Shown: positions 11,890-24,106, counted from the stretch's first letter. The stretch is DNA of 64,000 nucleotides from Loripinus fragilis (GCA_964019695.1 OZ026519.1:31401213-31465212); one strand, 5' to 3'. Numbers and translations: made by a program. The notes: generated by a model not told the origin, from the letters alone.

Positions 11890-13665
11890 ACTCTATCAGA
11901 CACTCTATCAGACAGCGGATGCAGAAGTCTCTATCAGACAGCGGATGCAGGAGACACTCTATCAGACAGCGGATGCAGGAGTCTCTCTATCAGACAGCGG
12001 GTGCAGAAGTCTCTTTATCAGACAGCGGATGCAGAGGTCTCTCTATCAGACAGCGGATGCAGAAGTCTTTCTACCAGACAATGGATGCAGGAGCCACTCT
12101 ATCAGACAGCGGATGCAGTAGTCTCTCTATCAGACAGCGGATGCAGAAGTCTCTCTATCAGACAGCGGATGCAGGATCTATCTATCAGACAGCGGATGCA
12201 GGAGAAACTCTATCAGACAGCGGACGCAGAAGTCTCTCTATCAGACAGCGGATGCAGGAGACACTCTATCAGACAGCCGATGCAGAAGTCTCTCTATCAG
12301 ACAGCGGATGCAGGAGACACTCATACAGACAGCGAATGAAGAAGTCTCTCTATCAGACAGCGGATGCAGGAGACACTCTATCAGACAGCAGATGCAAAAG
12401 TCTCTCTATCAGACAGCGGAGGCAGGAGACATTCTATCAGACAGCAGATGCAGAAGTCTCTCTATCAGACAGCCGATGCAGGAGACACTCTATCAGACAG
12501 TGGATGCATGAGACACTCTATCAGACAGCGGATGCAGGAGTCACTCAATCAGACAGCGGATGCAGGAGACACTATATCAGACAGCGGATTCAGACGTCTC
12601 TCTATCAGACAGCGGATGCAGAAGACACTCCATCACATATCAAATGCAGAAGTGTCTCTATCAGACAGCGGAGGCAGGAGACATTCTATCAGACAGCAGA
12701 TGCAGAAGTCTCTCTATCAGACAGCGGAGGCAGGAGACATTCTATTAGACAGCAGATGCAGAAGTCTCTCTATCAGACAGCCGATGCAGGAGACACTCTA
12801 TTAGACAGCGGATGCAGGAGACACTCTATCAGACAGCGGATGCACGAGTCACTCAATTAGACAGCGGCTGCAGGAGACACTATATCAGACAGCGGATGCA
12901 GAAGTCCCTCTATCAGACAGCGGATGCAGAATACACTCCATCACACAGCGGATGCAGAAGTCTCTCTATCAGACAGCGGAGGCAGGAGACATTCTATTAG
13001 ACAGCAGATGCAGAAGTCTCTCTATCAGACAGCCGATGCAGGAGACACTCTATTAGACAGCGGATGCAGGAGACACTCTATCAGACAGCGGATGCACGAG
13101 TCACTCAATTAGACAGCGGCTGCAGGAGACACTATATCAGACAGCAGATGCAGAAGTCCCTCTATCAGACAGCGGATGCAGGATACACTCCATCACACAG
13201 CGGATGCAGAAGTCTCTCTATCAGACAGCGGAGGCAGGAGACATTCTATCAGACAGCAGATGCAGAAGTCTCTCTATCAGACAGCCGATGCAGGAGACAC
13301 TCTATCAGACAGCGGATGCAGGAGACACTCGATCAGACAGCGGATGCAGGAGTATCTCTATCAGACAGCAGAGGCAGGAGTCTCTGTATCAGACAGCGGA
13401 TGCAGAGGTCTCTCTATCAGACAGCTTATGCAGAAGTCTCCCTATCAGAGAGCGGATGTAGGAGACACGTTATCAGACAGCGGATGCAGAAGTCTCTTTA
13501 CCAGACAGTGGATGCAGGAGACACTCTATCAGACAGCGGATGCAGGAGACACTCTATCAGACAGCGGATGCAGAAGTCTCTCTATCAGACAGCGGATGCA
13601 GAAGTCTCTCTATCAGACAGCGGATGAAGGAGTCTATCCATCAGACAGCGGATGCAGGAGACACT
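11890..13665 (+). repeat. Forward array, domain 7 (deletion-fusion of domains 4 and 5)
   Basis: Starts like domain 4 but lacks the TTATGCCG/GATGTAGG monomers (three monomers gone near 12050). Near 12717 it passes from a domain-4 sequence to the domain-5 series ATTCTATTAGACAGC, so the block-4 cassette and its flanks are missing. A nine-monomer (252-bp) piece then appears twice, starting at about 12812 and 13064. Confidence 0.88.
12812..13315 (+). repeat. 252-bp local tandem duplication
   Basis: The series GCACGAGTCACTC, TTAGACAGCGGCTGCAGG, ATACACTCCATCAC, GAGGCAGGAGACATTC starts at about 12812 and again at about 13064, a step of nine monomers. Domains 5 and 10 have it once. Confidence 0.8.
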
Positions 13666-13957
13666 CTTCTGCATCAGCTGTCTGATAGAGAGACTTCTGC
13701 ATCCGCTGTTTGATAGAGAGACTTTTACCTCCGCTGTCTGATAGAGTATCTCCTGCGTCCGCTGTCTGAAAGAGAGACTCCTGCATCCGCTGTCTGATAG
13801 AGAGACTTCTTCATCCGCTGACTGATAGAGAGATTCCTGCCTCCGCTGTCTGATAGAGATACTTCTGTATCTGCTGTCTGATAGAGAGACGCCTGCATCC
13901 GTTGTCTGATAGAGTGTCTCCTGCATCCGCTGTCTTATAGAGTCTTCTGCATCCGCT
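13666..13957 (-). repeat. Inverted block 7 (family f2, hinge lost)
   Basis: Class B junction, marks TTTTACCTCCG, TGCGTCCG, CTTCTTCATCCGCTGACTG and GATTCCTGCCTCCG. The right end reads ATCCGCTATCAGACACACTATC: most of the usual hinge (left arm and loop) is deleted, leaving a direct inverted-to-forward fusion. Confidence 0.88.
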
Positions 13958-16496
13958 ATCAGACACACTATCAGACAGCGGATGCAGAAGTCTCTATCAG
14001 ACAGCGGATGCAGGAGACACTCTATCAGACAGCGGATGCAGGAGTCTCCTTATCAGACAGCGGATGCAGAAGTCTCTTTATCAGACAGCGGATGCAGAGG
14101 TCTCTCTATCAGACAGCTTATGCAGAAGTCTCCCTATCAGAGAGCGGATGCAGAAGTCTTTCTTCCAGAAAATGGATGCAGGAGCCACTCTATCAGACAG
14201 CGGATGCAGAAGTCTCTCTATCAGACAGCGGATGCAGAAGTCTCTCTATCAGACAGCGGATGAAGGAGAAACTCTATCTGAGAGCGGACACAGAAGTCTC
14301 TCTATCAGACAGCGGATGCAGGAGACACTCTATCAGACAGTCGATGCAGAAGTCTCTCTATCAGACAGCGGATGCAGGAGACACTCTATCAGACAGCGGA
14401 TGCAGAAGTATCTCTATCAGACAGCGGATGCAGGAGACAATCTTTCAGACAGCAGATTCAGAAGTCTCTCTATCAGACAGCGGAGGCAGGAGACATTCTA
14501 TCAGACAGCAGATGCAGAAGTCTCTCTATCAGACAGCCGATGCAGGAGACATTCTATCAGACAGCGGATGCATGAGTCACTCAATCAGACAGCGGATGCA
14601 GGAGACACTATATCAGACAGCGGATTTAGAAGTCTCTCTACCAGAAAGCGGATGCAGGAGACACTCCATCACACAGCGGATGCAGAAGTGTCTCTATCAG
14701 ACAGCGGAGGCAGGAGACATTCTATCAGACAGCAGATGCAGAAGTCTCTCTATCAGACAGCCGATGCAGGAGACACTCTATCAGACAGCGGATGCAGGAG
14801 ACACTCGATCAGACAGTGGATGCAGGAGTCTCTCAATCAGACAGCGGATGCAGGAGACACTCTATCAGACAGCGAATGCAGAAGTCTCTCTATCAGACAA
14901 CGGATGCAGGAGACACTCTATCACACAGCGGATGCAGAGGTCTATCTATCAGACAGCGGATGCAGGAGACACTCCATCACACAGCGGATGCAGAAGTGTC
15001 TCTATCAGACAGCGGAGGCAGGAGACATTCTATCAGACAGCAGATGCAGAAGTCTCTCTATCAGACAGCGGATGCAGGAGTCTCCTTATCAGACAGCGGA
15101 TGCAGAAGTCTCTTTATCAGACAGCGGATGCAGAGGTCTCTCTATCAGACAGCTTATGCAGAAGTCTCCCTATCAGAGAGCGGATGCAGAAGTCTTTCTT
15201 CCAGAAAATGGATGCAGGAGCCACTCTATCAGACAGCGGATGCAGAAGTCTCTCTATCAGACAGCGGATGCAGAAGTCTCTCTATCAGACAGCAGATGCA
15301 GGAGACACTCTATCAGACAGCGGATGCAGGAGACACTCGATCAGACAGTGGATGCAGGAGTCTCTCAATCAGACAGCGGATGCAGGAGACACTCTATCAG
15401 ACAGCGAATGCAGAAGTCTCTCTATCAGACAACGGATGCAGGAGACACTCTATCACACAGCGGATGCAGAGGTCTATCTATCAGACAGCGGATGCAGGAG
15501 ACACTCCATCACACAGCGGATGCAGAAGTGTCTCTATCAGACAGCGGAGGCAGGAGACATTCTATCAGACAGCAGATGCAGAAGTCTCTCTATCAGACAG
15601 CGGATGCAGGAGTCTCCTTATCAGACAGCGGATGCAGAAGTCTCTTTATCAGACAGCGGATGCAGAGGTCTCTCTATCAGACAGCTTATGCAGAAGTCTC
15701 CCTATCAGAGAGCGGATGCAGAAGTCTTTCTTCCAGAAAATGGATGCAGGAGCCACTCTATCAGACAGCGGATGCAGAAGTCTCTGTATCAGACAGCGGA
15801 TGCAGAGGTCTCTCTATCAGACAGCTTATGCAGAAGTCTCCCTATCAGAGAGCGGATGTAGGAGACACGTTATCAGACAGCTTATGCAGAAGTCTCCCTA
15901 TCAGAGAGCGGATGCAGAAGTCTTTCTTCCAGAAAATGGATGCAGGAGCCACTCTATCAGACAGCGGATGCAGAAGTCTCTCTATCAGACAGCGGATGCA
16001 GAGGTCTATCTATCAGACAGCGGATGCAGGAGACACTCCATCACACAGCGGATGCAGAAGTGTCTCTATCAGACAGCGGAGGCAGGAGACATTCTATCAG
16101 ACAGCAGATGCAGAAGTCTCTCTATCAGACAGCGGATGCAGGAGTCTCCTTATCAGACAGCGGATGCAGAAGTCTCTTTATCAGACAGCGGATGCAGAGG
16201 TCTCTCTATCAGACAGCTTATGCAGAAGTCTCCCTATCAGAGAGCGGATGCAGAAGTCTTTCTTCCAGAAAATGGATGCAGGAGCCACTCTATCAGACAG
16301 CGGATGCAGAAGTCTCTGTATCAGACAGCGGATGCAGAGGTCTCTCTATCAGACAGCTTATGCAGAAGTCTCCCTATCAGAGAGCGGATGTAGGAGACAC
16401 GTTAATCAGACAGCGGATGCAGGAGACACTCTATCACACAGCGGATGCATAAATCTCTCTATCAGACAGCGGAGGCAGGAGACACTCTATCAGATG
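13958..16496 (+). repeat. Forward array, domain 8 (expanded mosaic)
   Basis: Corresponds to domain 6 but carries extra copies of one multi-monomer piece, GAGTCTCCTTATC ... TTATGCAG ... TTTCTTCCAGAAAATGG ... GAGCCAC, starting at about 14041, 15077, 15609 and 16141. Few stop mutations occur here, so it contains the longest open frame of the window (14064-16538). Confidence 0.92.
15077..16420 (+). repeat. 532-bp step tandem mosaic
   Basis: The landmark GGAGTCTCCTTATC stands at 15077, 15609 and 16141, spacing 532 bp each (19 monomers), and at 14041 (1036 bp, 37 monomers earlier). The copies share the landmark piece but differ after GAGCCAC, where different following segments are joined. Repeated unequal exchange is likely; misassembly is possible. 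Confidence 0.85.
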
Positions 16497-16779
16497 CAGC
16501 CGCTGTCTGATAGAGTGTCTTCTGCATCAGCTGTCTGATAGAGAGACTTCTGCATCCGCTGTTTGATAGAGAGACTTCTACATCCGCTGTCTTATAGAGT
16601 ATCTCCTGCATCCGCTATCTGATAGAGAGACTTCTGCATCCGCTGTCTGATAGAGATACTTCTGTATCTGCTGTCTGATAGAGAGACGCCTGCATCCGTT
16701 GTCTTATAGAGTGTCTCCTGCACCCGCTGTCTTATAGAGTCTTCTGCATCTGCTGTCTGATAGAGTGTCTCCTGCATCC
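16497..16779 (-). repeat. Inverted block 8 (family f1)
   Basis: Class A junction. Near-identical to block 6, including CTTATAGAGTATC, CTATCTGATAG, CCTGCACCCGCTG and CTTCTGCATCTGCTG. It opens super-repeat copy 3. Confidence 0.93.
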
Positions 16780-17949
16780 ACTCTATCAGACACTCTATCA
16801 GACAGCGGATGCAGAAGTCTCTATCAGACAGCGGATGCAGGAGACACTCTATCAGACAGCGGATGCAGGAGTCTCTCTATCAGACAGCGGGTGCAGAAGT
16901 CTCTTTATCAGACAGCGGATGCAGAGGTCTCTCTATCAGACAGCTTATGCCGAAGTCTCCCTATCAGACAGCGGATGTAGGAGACACTCTATCAGACAGC
17001 GGATGCAGAAGTCTTTCTACCAGACAATGAATGCAGGAGCCACTCTATCAGACAGCGGATGCAGTAGTCTCTCTATCAGACAGCGGATGCAGAAGTCTCT
17101 CTATCAGACAGCGGATGCAGGATCTATCTATCAGACAGCGGATGCAGGAGAAACTCTATCAGACAGCGGACGCAGAAGTCTCTCTATCAGACAGCGGATG
17201 CAGGAGACACTCTATCAGACAGCCGATGCAGAAGTCTCTCTATCAGACAGCGGATGCAGGAGACACTCATTCAGACAGCGAATGAAGAAGTATCTCTATC
17301 AGACAGCGGATGCAGGAGACACTCTATCAGACAGCAGATGCAAAAGTCTCTCTATCAGACAGCGGAGGCAGGAGACATTCTATCAGACAGCAGATGCAGA
17401 AGTCTCTCTATCAGACAGCCGATGCAGGAGACACTCTATCAGACAGTGGATGCATGAGACACTCTATCAGACAGCGGATGCAGGAGTCACTCAATCAGAC
17501 AGCGGATGCAGGAGACACTATATCAGACAGCGGATTCAGACGTCTCTCTATCAGACAGCGGATGCAGAAGACACTCCATCACATATCAAATGCAGAAGTG
17601 TCTCTATCAGACAGCGGAGGCAGGAGACATTCTATCAGACAGCAGATGCAGAAGTCTCTCTATCAGACAGCCGATGCAGGAGACACTCTATCAGACAGCG
17701 GATGCAGGAGACACTCGATCAGACAGCGGATGCAGGAGTCTCTCAATCAGACAGCGGATGCAGGAGACACTCTATCACACAGCGGATGCAGAAGTCTCTC
17801 TATCACACAGCGGATGCAGGAGACACTCCATCACACAGCGGATGCAGAAGTGTCTCTATCAGACAGCGGAGGCAGGAGACATTCTATCAGACAGCAGATG
17901 CAGAAGTCTCTAAATCAGACAGCGGATGCAGGAGACACTCTATCAGATG
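16780..17949 (+). repeat. Forward array, domain 9
   Basis: Near-identical to domain 4 at offset 9473: TTATGCCG, GATGTAGG, CAATGAATGCAGGAGCC, GCATGAGACAC, GGATTCAGACG, CATCACATATCAA. Ends in a class A junction. Confidence 0.93.
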
Positions 17950-18260
17950 CAGCCGCTGTCTGATAGAGTGTCTTCTGCATCAGCTGTCTGATAGAGAGAC
18001 TTCTGCATCCGCTGTTTGATAGAGAGACTTCTACATCCGCTGTCTGATAGAGTATCTCCTGCATCCGCTGTCTGATAGAGAGACTTCTGCATCCGCTGTC
18101 TGATAGAGAGATTCCTGCCTCCGTTGTCTGATAGAGATACTTCTGTATCTGCTGAATGATTGAGAGACGCCTGCATCCGTTGTCTGATAGAGTGTCTCCT
18201 GCATTCGCTGTCTAATAGAGTCTCCTGCATCCGCTGTCTGATAGAGTGTCTCCTGCATCC
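17950..18260 (-). repeat. Inverted block 9 (family f1)
   Basis: Counterpart of block 4. Private change: GCTGAATGATTGAGAGACG replaces the usual GCTGTCTGATAGAGAGACG. Contains GATTCCTGCCTCCG and CTAATAGAGTCTCC before the canonical hinge. Confidence 0.93.
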
Positions 18261-19563
18261 ACTCTATCAGACACTCTATCAGACAGCGGATGCAGAAGTC
18301 TCTCTATCAGACAGAGGATGCAGGAGACACTCTATCAGACAGCGGATGCAGGAGTTTCTCTATCAGACAGCGGATGCAGAAGTCTCTGTATCAGACAGCG
18401 GATGCAGAGGTCTCTCTATCAGACAGCTTATGCAGAAGTCTCCCTATCAGACAGCGGATGTAGGAGATACTCTATCAGACAGCGGATGCAGAAATCTTTC
18501 TATCAGACAATGGATGCAGGAGCCACTCTATCAGACAGCGGATGCAGGAGACACTCTATCAGACAGCTAATGCAGGAGTTTCTCTATCAGACAGCGGATG
18601 CAGAAGTCTCTCTTTCAGACAGCGGATGCAGGAGTCTATCTATCAGACAGCGGATACAGGAGAAACTTTATCAGACAGAGGATGCAGAAGTCTCTCTATC
18701 AGACAGCGGATGCAGGAGACACTCTATCAGACAGCCGATGCAGAAGTCTCTCTATTAGACAGCGGATGCAGGAGACACTCTATCAGACAGCGGATGCAGA
18801 AGTATCTCTATCAGACAGCGGATGCAGGAGACACTCTATCAGATAGCAGATGCAGAAGTCTCTCTATCAGACAGCGGAGGCAGGAGACATTCTATTAGAC
18901 AGCAGATGCAGAAGTCTCTCTATCAGACAGCCGATGCAGGAGACACTCTATTAGACAGCGGATGCAGGAGACACTCTATCAGACAGCGGATGCACGAGTC
19001 ACTCAATTAGACAGCGGCTGCAGGAGACACTATATCAGACAGCGGATGCAGAAGTCCCTCTATCAGACAGCGGATGCAGGAGACACTCCATCACATAGCG
19101 GATGCAGAAGTCTCTCTATCAGACAGCGGAGGCAGGAGACATTCTATCAGACAGCAGATGCAGAAGTCTCTCTATCAGACAGCCGATGCAGGAGACGTTC
19201 TATCAGACAGCGGATGCAGGAGACACTCTATCAGACAGCGGATGCAGGAGTATCTCTATCAGACAGCAGAGGCAGGAGTCTCTGTATCAGACAGCGGATG
19301 CAGAGGTCTCTCTATCAGACAGCTTATGCAGAAGTCTCCCTATCAGACAGCGGATGTAGGAGACACGTTATCAGACAGCGGATGCAGAAGTCTCTTTACC
19401 AGACAGTGGATGCAGGAGACACTCTATCAGACAGCGGATGCAGGAGACACTCTATCAGACAGCGGATGCAGAAGTCTCTCTATCAGACAGCGGATGCAGA
19501 AGTCTCTCTATCAGACAGCGGATGAAGGAGTCTATCCATCAGACAGGGGATGCAGGAGACACT
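18261..19563 (+). repeat. Forward array, domain 10
   Basis: Counterpart of domain 5: TTATGCAG, CAATGGATGCAGGAGCC, GCACGAGTCACTC, GCGGCTGCAGG, then CAGAGGCAGG, TTATGCAG, ACACGTTATC, CAGTGGATG and a class B junction. Confidence 0.93.
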
Positions 19564-19880
19564 CTTCTGCATCAGCTGTCTGATAGAGAGACTTCTGCAT
19601 CCGCTGTTTGATAGAGAGACTTTTACCTCCGCTGTCTGATTGAGTATCTCCTGCGTCCGCTGTCTGAAAGAGAGATTCCTGCATCCGCTGTCTGATAGAG
19701 AGACTTCTTCATCCGCTGACTGATAGAGAGATTCCTGCCTCCGCTGTCTGATAGAGATACTTCTGTATCTGCTGTCTGATAGAGAGACGCCTGCATCCGT
19801 TGTCTGATAGAGTGTCTCCTGCATCCGCTGTCTTATAGAGTCTTCTGCATCCGCTGTCTGATAGAGTGTCTCCTGCATCC
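19564..19880 (-). repeat. Inverted block 10 (family f2)
   Basis: Full-length f2 cassette with class B junction: TTTTACCTCCG, TGCGTCCG, CTTCTTCATCCGCTGACTG, GATTCCTGCCTCCG, GATACTTCTGTATC, GACGCCTGC, CTTATAGAGTCTTC and canonical hinge. Confidence 0.93.
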
Positions 19881-21302
19881 ACTCTATCAGACACTCAATC
19901 AGACAGCGGATGCAGAAGTCTCTATCAGACAGCGGATGCAGGAGACACTCTATCAGACAGCGGATGCAGGAGTCTCCTTATCAGACAGCGGATGCAGAAG
20001 TCTCTTTATCAGACAGCGGATGCAGAGGTCTCTCTATCAGACAGCTTATGCAGAAGTCTCCCTATCAGACAGCGGATGCAGAAGTCTTTCTACCAGAAAA
20101 TGGATGCAGGAGCCACTCTATCAGACAGCGGATGCAGGAGACACTCTATCAGACAGCGGATGCAGGAGTCTCTCTATCAGACAGCGGATGCAGAAGTCTA
20201 TCTATCAGACAGCGGATGCAGGAGAAACTCTATCTGACAGCGGACACAGAAGTCTCTCTATCAGACAGCGGATGCAGGAGACACTCTATCAGACAGTCGA
20301 TGCAGAAGTCTCTCTATCAGACAGCGGATGCAGGAGACACTCTATCAGACAGCGGATGCAGAAGTATCTCTATCAGACAGCGGATGCAGGAGACAATCTT
20401 TCAGACAGCAGATGCAGAAGTCTCTCTATCAGACAGCGGAGGTAGGAGACATTCTATCAGACAGCAGATGCAGAAGTCTCTCTATCAGACAGCCGATGCA
20501 GGAGACACTCTATCAGACAGCGGATGCATGAGTCACTCAATAAGACAGCGGATGCAGGAGACACTATATCAGACAGCGGATTTAGAAGTCTCTCTACCAG
20601 AAAGCGGATGCAGGAGACACTCCATCACACAGCGGATGCAGAAGTGTCTCTATCAGACAGCGGAGGCAGGAGACATTCTATCAGACAGCAGATGCAGAAG
20701 TCTCTCTATCAGACAGCCGATGCAGGAGACACTCTATCAGACAGCGGATGCAGGAGACACTCGATCAGACAGCGGATGCAGGAGTCTCTCAATCAGACAG
20801 CGGATGCAGGAGACACTCTATCAGACAGCGAATGCAGAAGTCTCTCTATCAGACAACGGATGCAGGAGACACTCTATCACACAGCGGATGCAGAGGTCTC
20901 TCTATCAGACAGCGGATGCAGGAGACACTCTATCAGACAGCGGATGCAGGAGTCACTCAATCAGACAGCGGATGCAGGAGACACTATATCAGACAGCGGA
21001 TTTAGAAGTCTCTCTACCAGAAAGCGGATGCAGGAGACACTCCATCACACAGCGGATGCAGAAGTGTCTCTATCAGACAGCGGAGGCAGGAGACATTCTA
21101 TCAGACAGCAGATGCAGAAGTCTCTCTATCAGACAGCCGATGCAGGAGACACTCTATCAGACAGCGGATGCAGGAGACACTCGATCAGACAGCGGATGCA
21201 GGAGTCTCTCAATCATACAGCGGATGCAGGAGACACTCTATCACACAGCGGATGCATAAGTCTCTCTATCAGACAGCGGAGGCAGGAGACACTCTATCAG
21301 AT
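19881..21302 (+). repeat. Forward array, domain 11
   Basis: Counterpart of domain 6 with GAGTCTCCTTATC, TTTCTACCAGAAAATGG, GGACACAG, and two passes of the GAGTCACTC ... GGATTTAGAAG ... ACCAGAAAGCGG ... CCATCACACAGCGG series. Ends in a class A junction. Confidence 0.93.
20521..21240 (+). repeat. 420-bp tandem duplication
   Basis: 20521-20820 and 20941-21240 align base for base except for a handful of differences (for example CATACAGCGG in the second). The step is 420 bp, 15 monomers. Confidence 0.9.
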
Positions 21303-21586
21303 GCAGCCGCTGTCTGATAGAGTGTCTTCTGCATCAGCTGTCTGATAGAGAGACTTCTGCATCCGCTGTTTGATAGAGAGACTTCTACATCCGCTGTCTT
21401 ATAGAGTATCTCCTGCATCCGCTATCTGATAGAGAGACTTCTGCATCCGCTGTCTGATAGAGATACTTCTGTATCTGCTGTCTGATAGAGAGACGCCTGC
21501 ATCCGTTGTCTGATAGAGTGTCTCCTGCATCCGCTGTCTAATAGAGTCTCCTGCATCCGCTGTCTGATAGAGTGTCTCCTGCATCC
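21303..21586 (-). repeat. Inverted block 11 (family f1)
   Basis: Class A junction. Marks ACTTCTACATCC, CTTATAGAGTATC, CTATCTGATAG, GACGCCTGC and CTAATAGAGTCTCC before the canonical hinge. Closes super-repeat copy 3. Confidence 0.93.
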
Positions 21587-23767
21587 ACTCTATCAGACAC
21601 TCTATCAGACAGTGGATGCAGAAGTCTCTCTATCAGACAGCGGATGCAGGAGACACTCTATCAGACAGCGGATGCAGGAGTCTCTCTATCAGACAGCGGA
21701 TGCAGAAGTCTCTTTATCAGACAGCGGATGCAGAGGTCTCTCTATCAGACAGCTTATGCAGAAGTCTCCCTATCAGACAGTGGATGTAGGAGACACTCTA
21801 TCAGACAGCGGATGCAGAAATCTTACTATCAGACAATGGATGCAGGAGCCACTCTATCAGACAGCGGATGCAGGAGACACTTTATCAGACAGCGGATGCA
21901 GGAGTTTCTCTATCAGACAGCGGATGCAGAAGTCCCTCTATCAGACAGTGGATGCAGGAGTCTATCTTTCAGACAGCGGATGCAGGAGAAACTCTATCAG
22001 ACAGCGGGTGCAGAAGTCTCTCTATCAGACAGCGGATGCAGGTGACACTCTATCAGACAGCCGATGCAGAAGTCTCTCTATCAGACAGCGGATGCAGGAG
22101 ACACTCTATCAGACAGCGGATGCAGAAGTATCTCTATCAGACAGCGGATGCAGGAGACACTCTATCAGACAGCAGATGCAGAAGTCTCTCTATCAGACAG
22201 CGGAGGCAGGAGACATTCTATTAGACAGCAGATGCAGAAGTCTCTCTATCAGACAGCCGATGCAGGTGACACTCTATTAGACAGCGGATGCAGGAGACAC
22301 TCTATCAAACAGCGGATGCAGAATTCACTCAATTAGACAGCGGATGCAGGAGACACTATATCACACAGCGGATGCAGAAGTCTCTCTATCAGACAGCGGA
22401 TGCAGGTGACACTCCATCACACAGCGGATGCAGAAGTCTCTCTATCAGACAGCGGAGGCAGGAGACATTCTATCAGACAGCATATGCAGAAGTCTCTCTA
22501 TCAGACAGCCGATGCAGGAGACACTCTATCAGACAGCGGATGCAGGAGACACTCGATCAGACAGCGGAGGATGCAGGAGTATCTCTATCAGACAGCGGAT
22601 AGGGGAGTCTTTCTATCAGACAGCGGATGCAGGAGACAACAATCAGACAGGGGATGCAATAGTCTCTCTATCAGACAGCGGATGCATTCGACACTCTATC
22701 AGACAGCGGATGCAGAAGTATCTCTATCAGACTGCAGATGCAGGAGACACTCTATCAAACAGCGGAAGCAGGAGACACTCTATCAGACAGCGGAGGCAGG
22801 AGACACTCTATCAGACAGCGGATGCAGGAGACACTCTATTAGCCTGCGGAAACACGATTCTCTCTATCAGACAGCGGATGCAGGAGACATTCTATCAGAC
22901 AGCGGATGCAGGAGACACTCTATCAGACAGCGGATGCAGGAGACACTCTATCAGGCAGCGGATGCAGGAGACACTCTAACAGACAACGGATGCAGGAGTC
23001 TCTCAATCAGACAGCGGATGCATAAGTCTCTCTATCAGACAGCAGAGGCAGGAGTCTCTTTATCAGACTGCGGATGCAGAGGTCTCTCTATCAGACAGCT
23101 ATGCAGAAGTCTCCCTATCAGACAGCGGATGAAGGAGATACTCTATCAGACAGCGGATGCAGAAGTCTTTTTACCAGACAGTGGATGCAGAAGACACTCT
23201 ATCAGACAGCGGATGCAGGAGACACTCTATCAGACAGCGGATGCAGAAGTCTCTCTATCAGACAGCGGATGCAGAAGTCTCTCTCTCAGACAACGGATGC
23301 AGGAGTCTATCTATCAGACAGCGGTTGCAGGAGACACTCTTTCAGACAGCGGATGCAGAAGTCTCTTTATCAGACAGCGGATGCAGTAGACACTCTATCA
23401 GACAGCGGATGCAGAAGTCTCTCTATCAGACAGCGGATGCAGGAGACACTCTATCAGACAGTGGATGCAGAAGTATCTCTATCACACAGCGGATGCAGGA
23501 GACACTCTATCAGACAACGGATGCAGAAGTCTCTCTATCAGACAGCGGAGGCAGGAGACATTCTATCAGACAGCAGATGCAGAAGTCTCTCTATCAGACA
23601 GCCGATGCAGGAGACACTCTATCAGACAGCTGATGCAGGAGACACTCTATCAGACAGCGGATGCAGGAGTTTCTCAATCAGACAGCGTATGCAGGAGACA
23701 CCCTATCAGACAGCGGATGCAAAAGTCTCTCAACCAGACAGCGGATGCAGGAGACACTCTATCAGAT
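21587..23767 (+). repeat. Forward array, domain 12
   Basis: First part resembles domain 5/10 (TTATGCAG, CAATGGATGCAGGAGCC). At 22565-22640 it changes to a new series: a monomer with an extra GGAGGATG triplet, GCGGATAGGGG, and GACAACAATCAGACAGGGG. It then has TTAGCCTGCGG (22848), a TTTTTACCAG series and a class A junction reading CCGCTATCTG. Confidence 0.92.
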
Positions 23768-24106
23768 GCAGCCGCTATCTGATAGAGTGTCTTCTGCATC
23801 CGCTGTCTGATAGAGAGACTTCTGCATCCACTGTTTGATAGAGAGTCTTTTACATCCGTAGTCTGATAGAGTATCTCCTGCATCCGCTGTCTGAAAGAGA
23901 GACTCCTGCATCCGCTGTCTGATAGAGAGACTTCTGCATCTGCTGTCTGATAGAGAGATTCCTGCCTCCGCTGTCTGATAGAGATACTTCTGTATCTGCT
24001 GTCTGATAGAGAGACTCCTGCATCCGTTGTCTGATAGAGTGTCTCCTGCATCCGCTGTCTTATAGAGTCTCCTGCATCCGCTGTTTGATAGAGTGTCTCC
24101 TGCATC
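23768..24106 (-). repeat. Inverted block 12 (family f3)
   Basis: Marks: CATCCACTGTTTGATAG, TTTTACATCCGTAG, GATTCCTGCCTCCG, and hinge loop ending ACTCTTTCA. Same length and near-identical sequence as block 15 at offset 4171. Confidence 0.93.

Larger units (their letters stand above)
7020..21586. repeat. Three tandem super-repeats of about 4.8-4.9 kb
   Basis: Corresponding cassettes start at about 7020, 11607, 16497 and 21303, spacing about 4.6, 4.9 and 4.8 kb. Copies 1 (7020-11606) and 3 (16497-21302) share domain order and landmarks at a constant offset of 9473 bp through about 10.1 kb, then about 9586 bp after block 5 (which is shorter than block 10). Copy 2 (11607-16496) has the same ends, but its first half is shortened and its second half expanded. 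Confidence 0.85.

Noticed and set aside
7020..13665. Transposon with inverted terminal repeats, using cassettes as termini
   Set aside because: The sequence between cassettes is the same satellite, with no transposase-like frame and no target-site duplication. The cassettes themselves are satellite monomers.
14064..16538. An 824-codon open frame, and dozens of others of 200-620 codons, as genes for repetitive proteins
   Set aside because: All encode the same peptide because the 28-bp unit is stop-free in every forward phase. Overlapping frames are equally open, starts are the ATG present in every monomer (GGATGCAG), and stops are random mutations or the cassette junctions. No splice, promoter or non-repeat domain is visible.
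9541..19020. Isolated CTGCAG sites in GCGGCTGCAGG monomers as functional sites
   Set aside because: They are single-base variants of the ordinary GGATGCAGG monomer that were copied along with the super-repeat.
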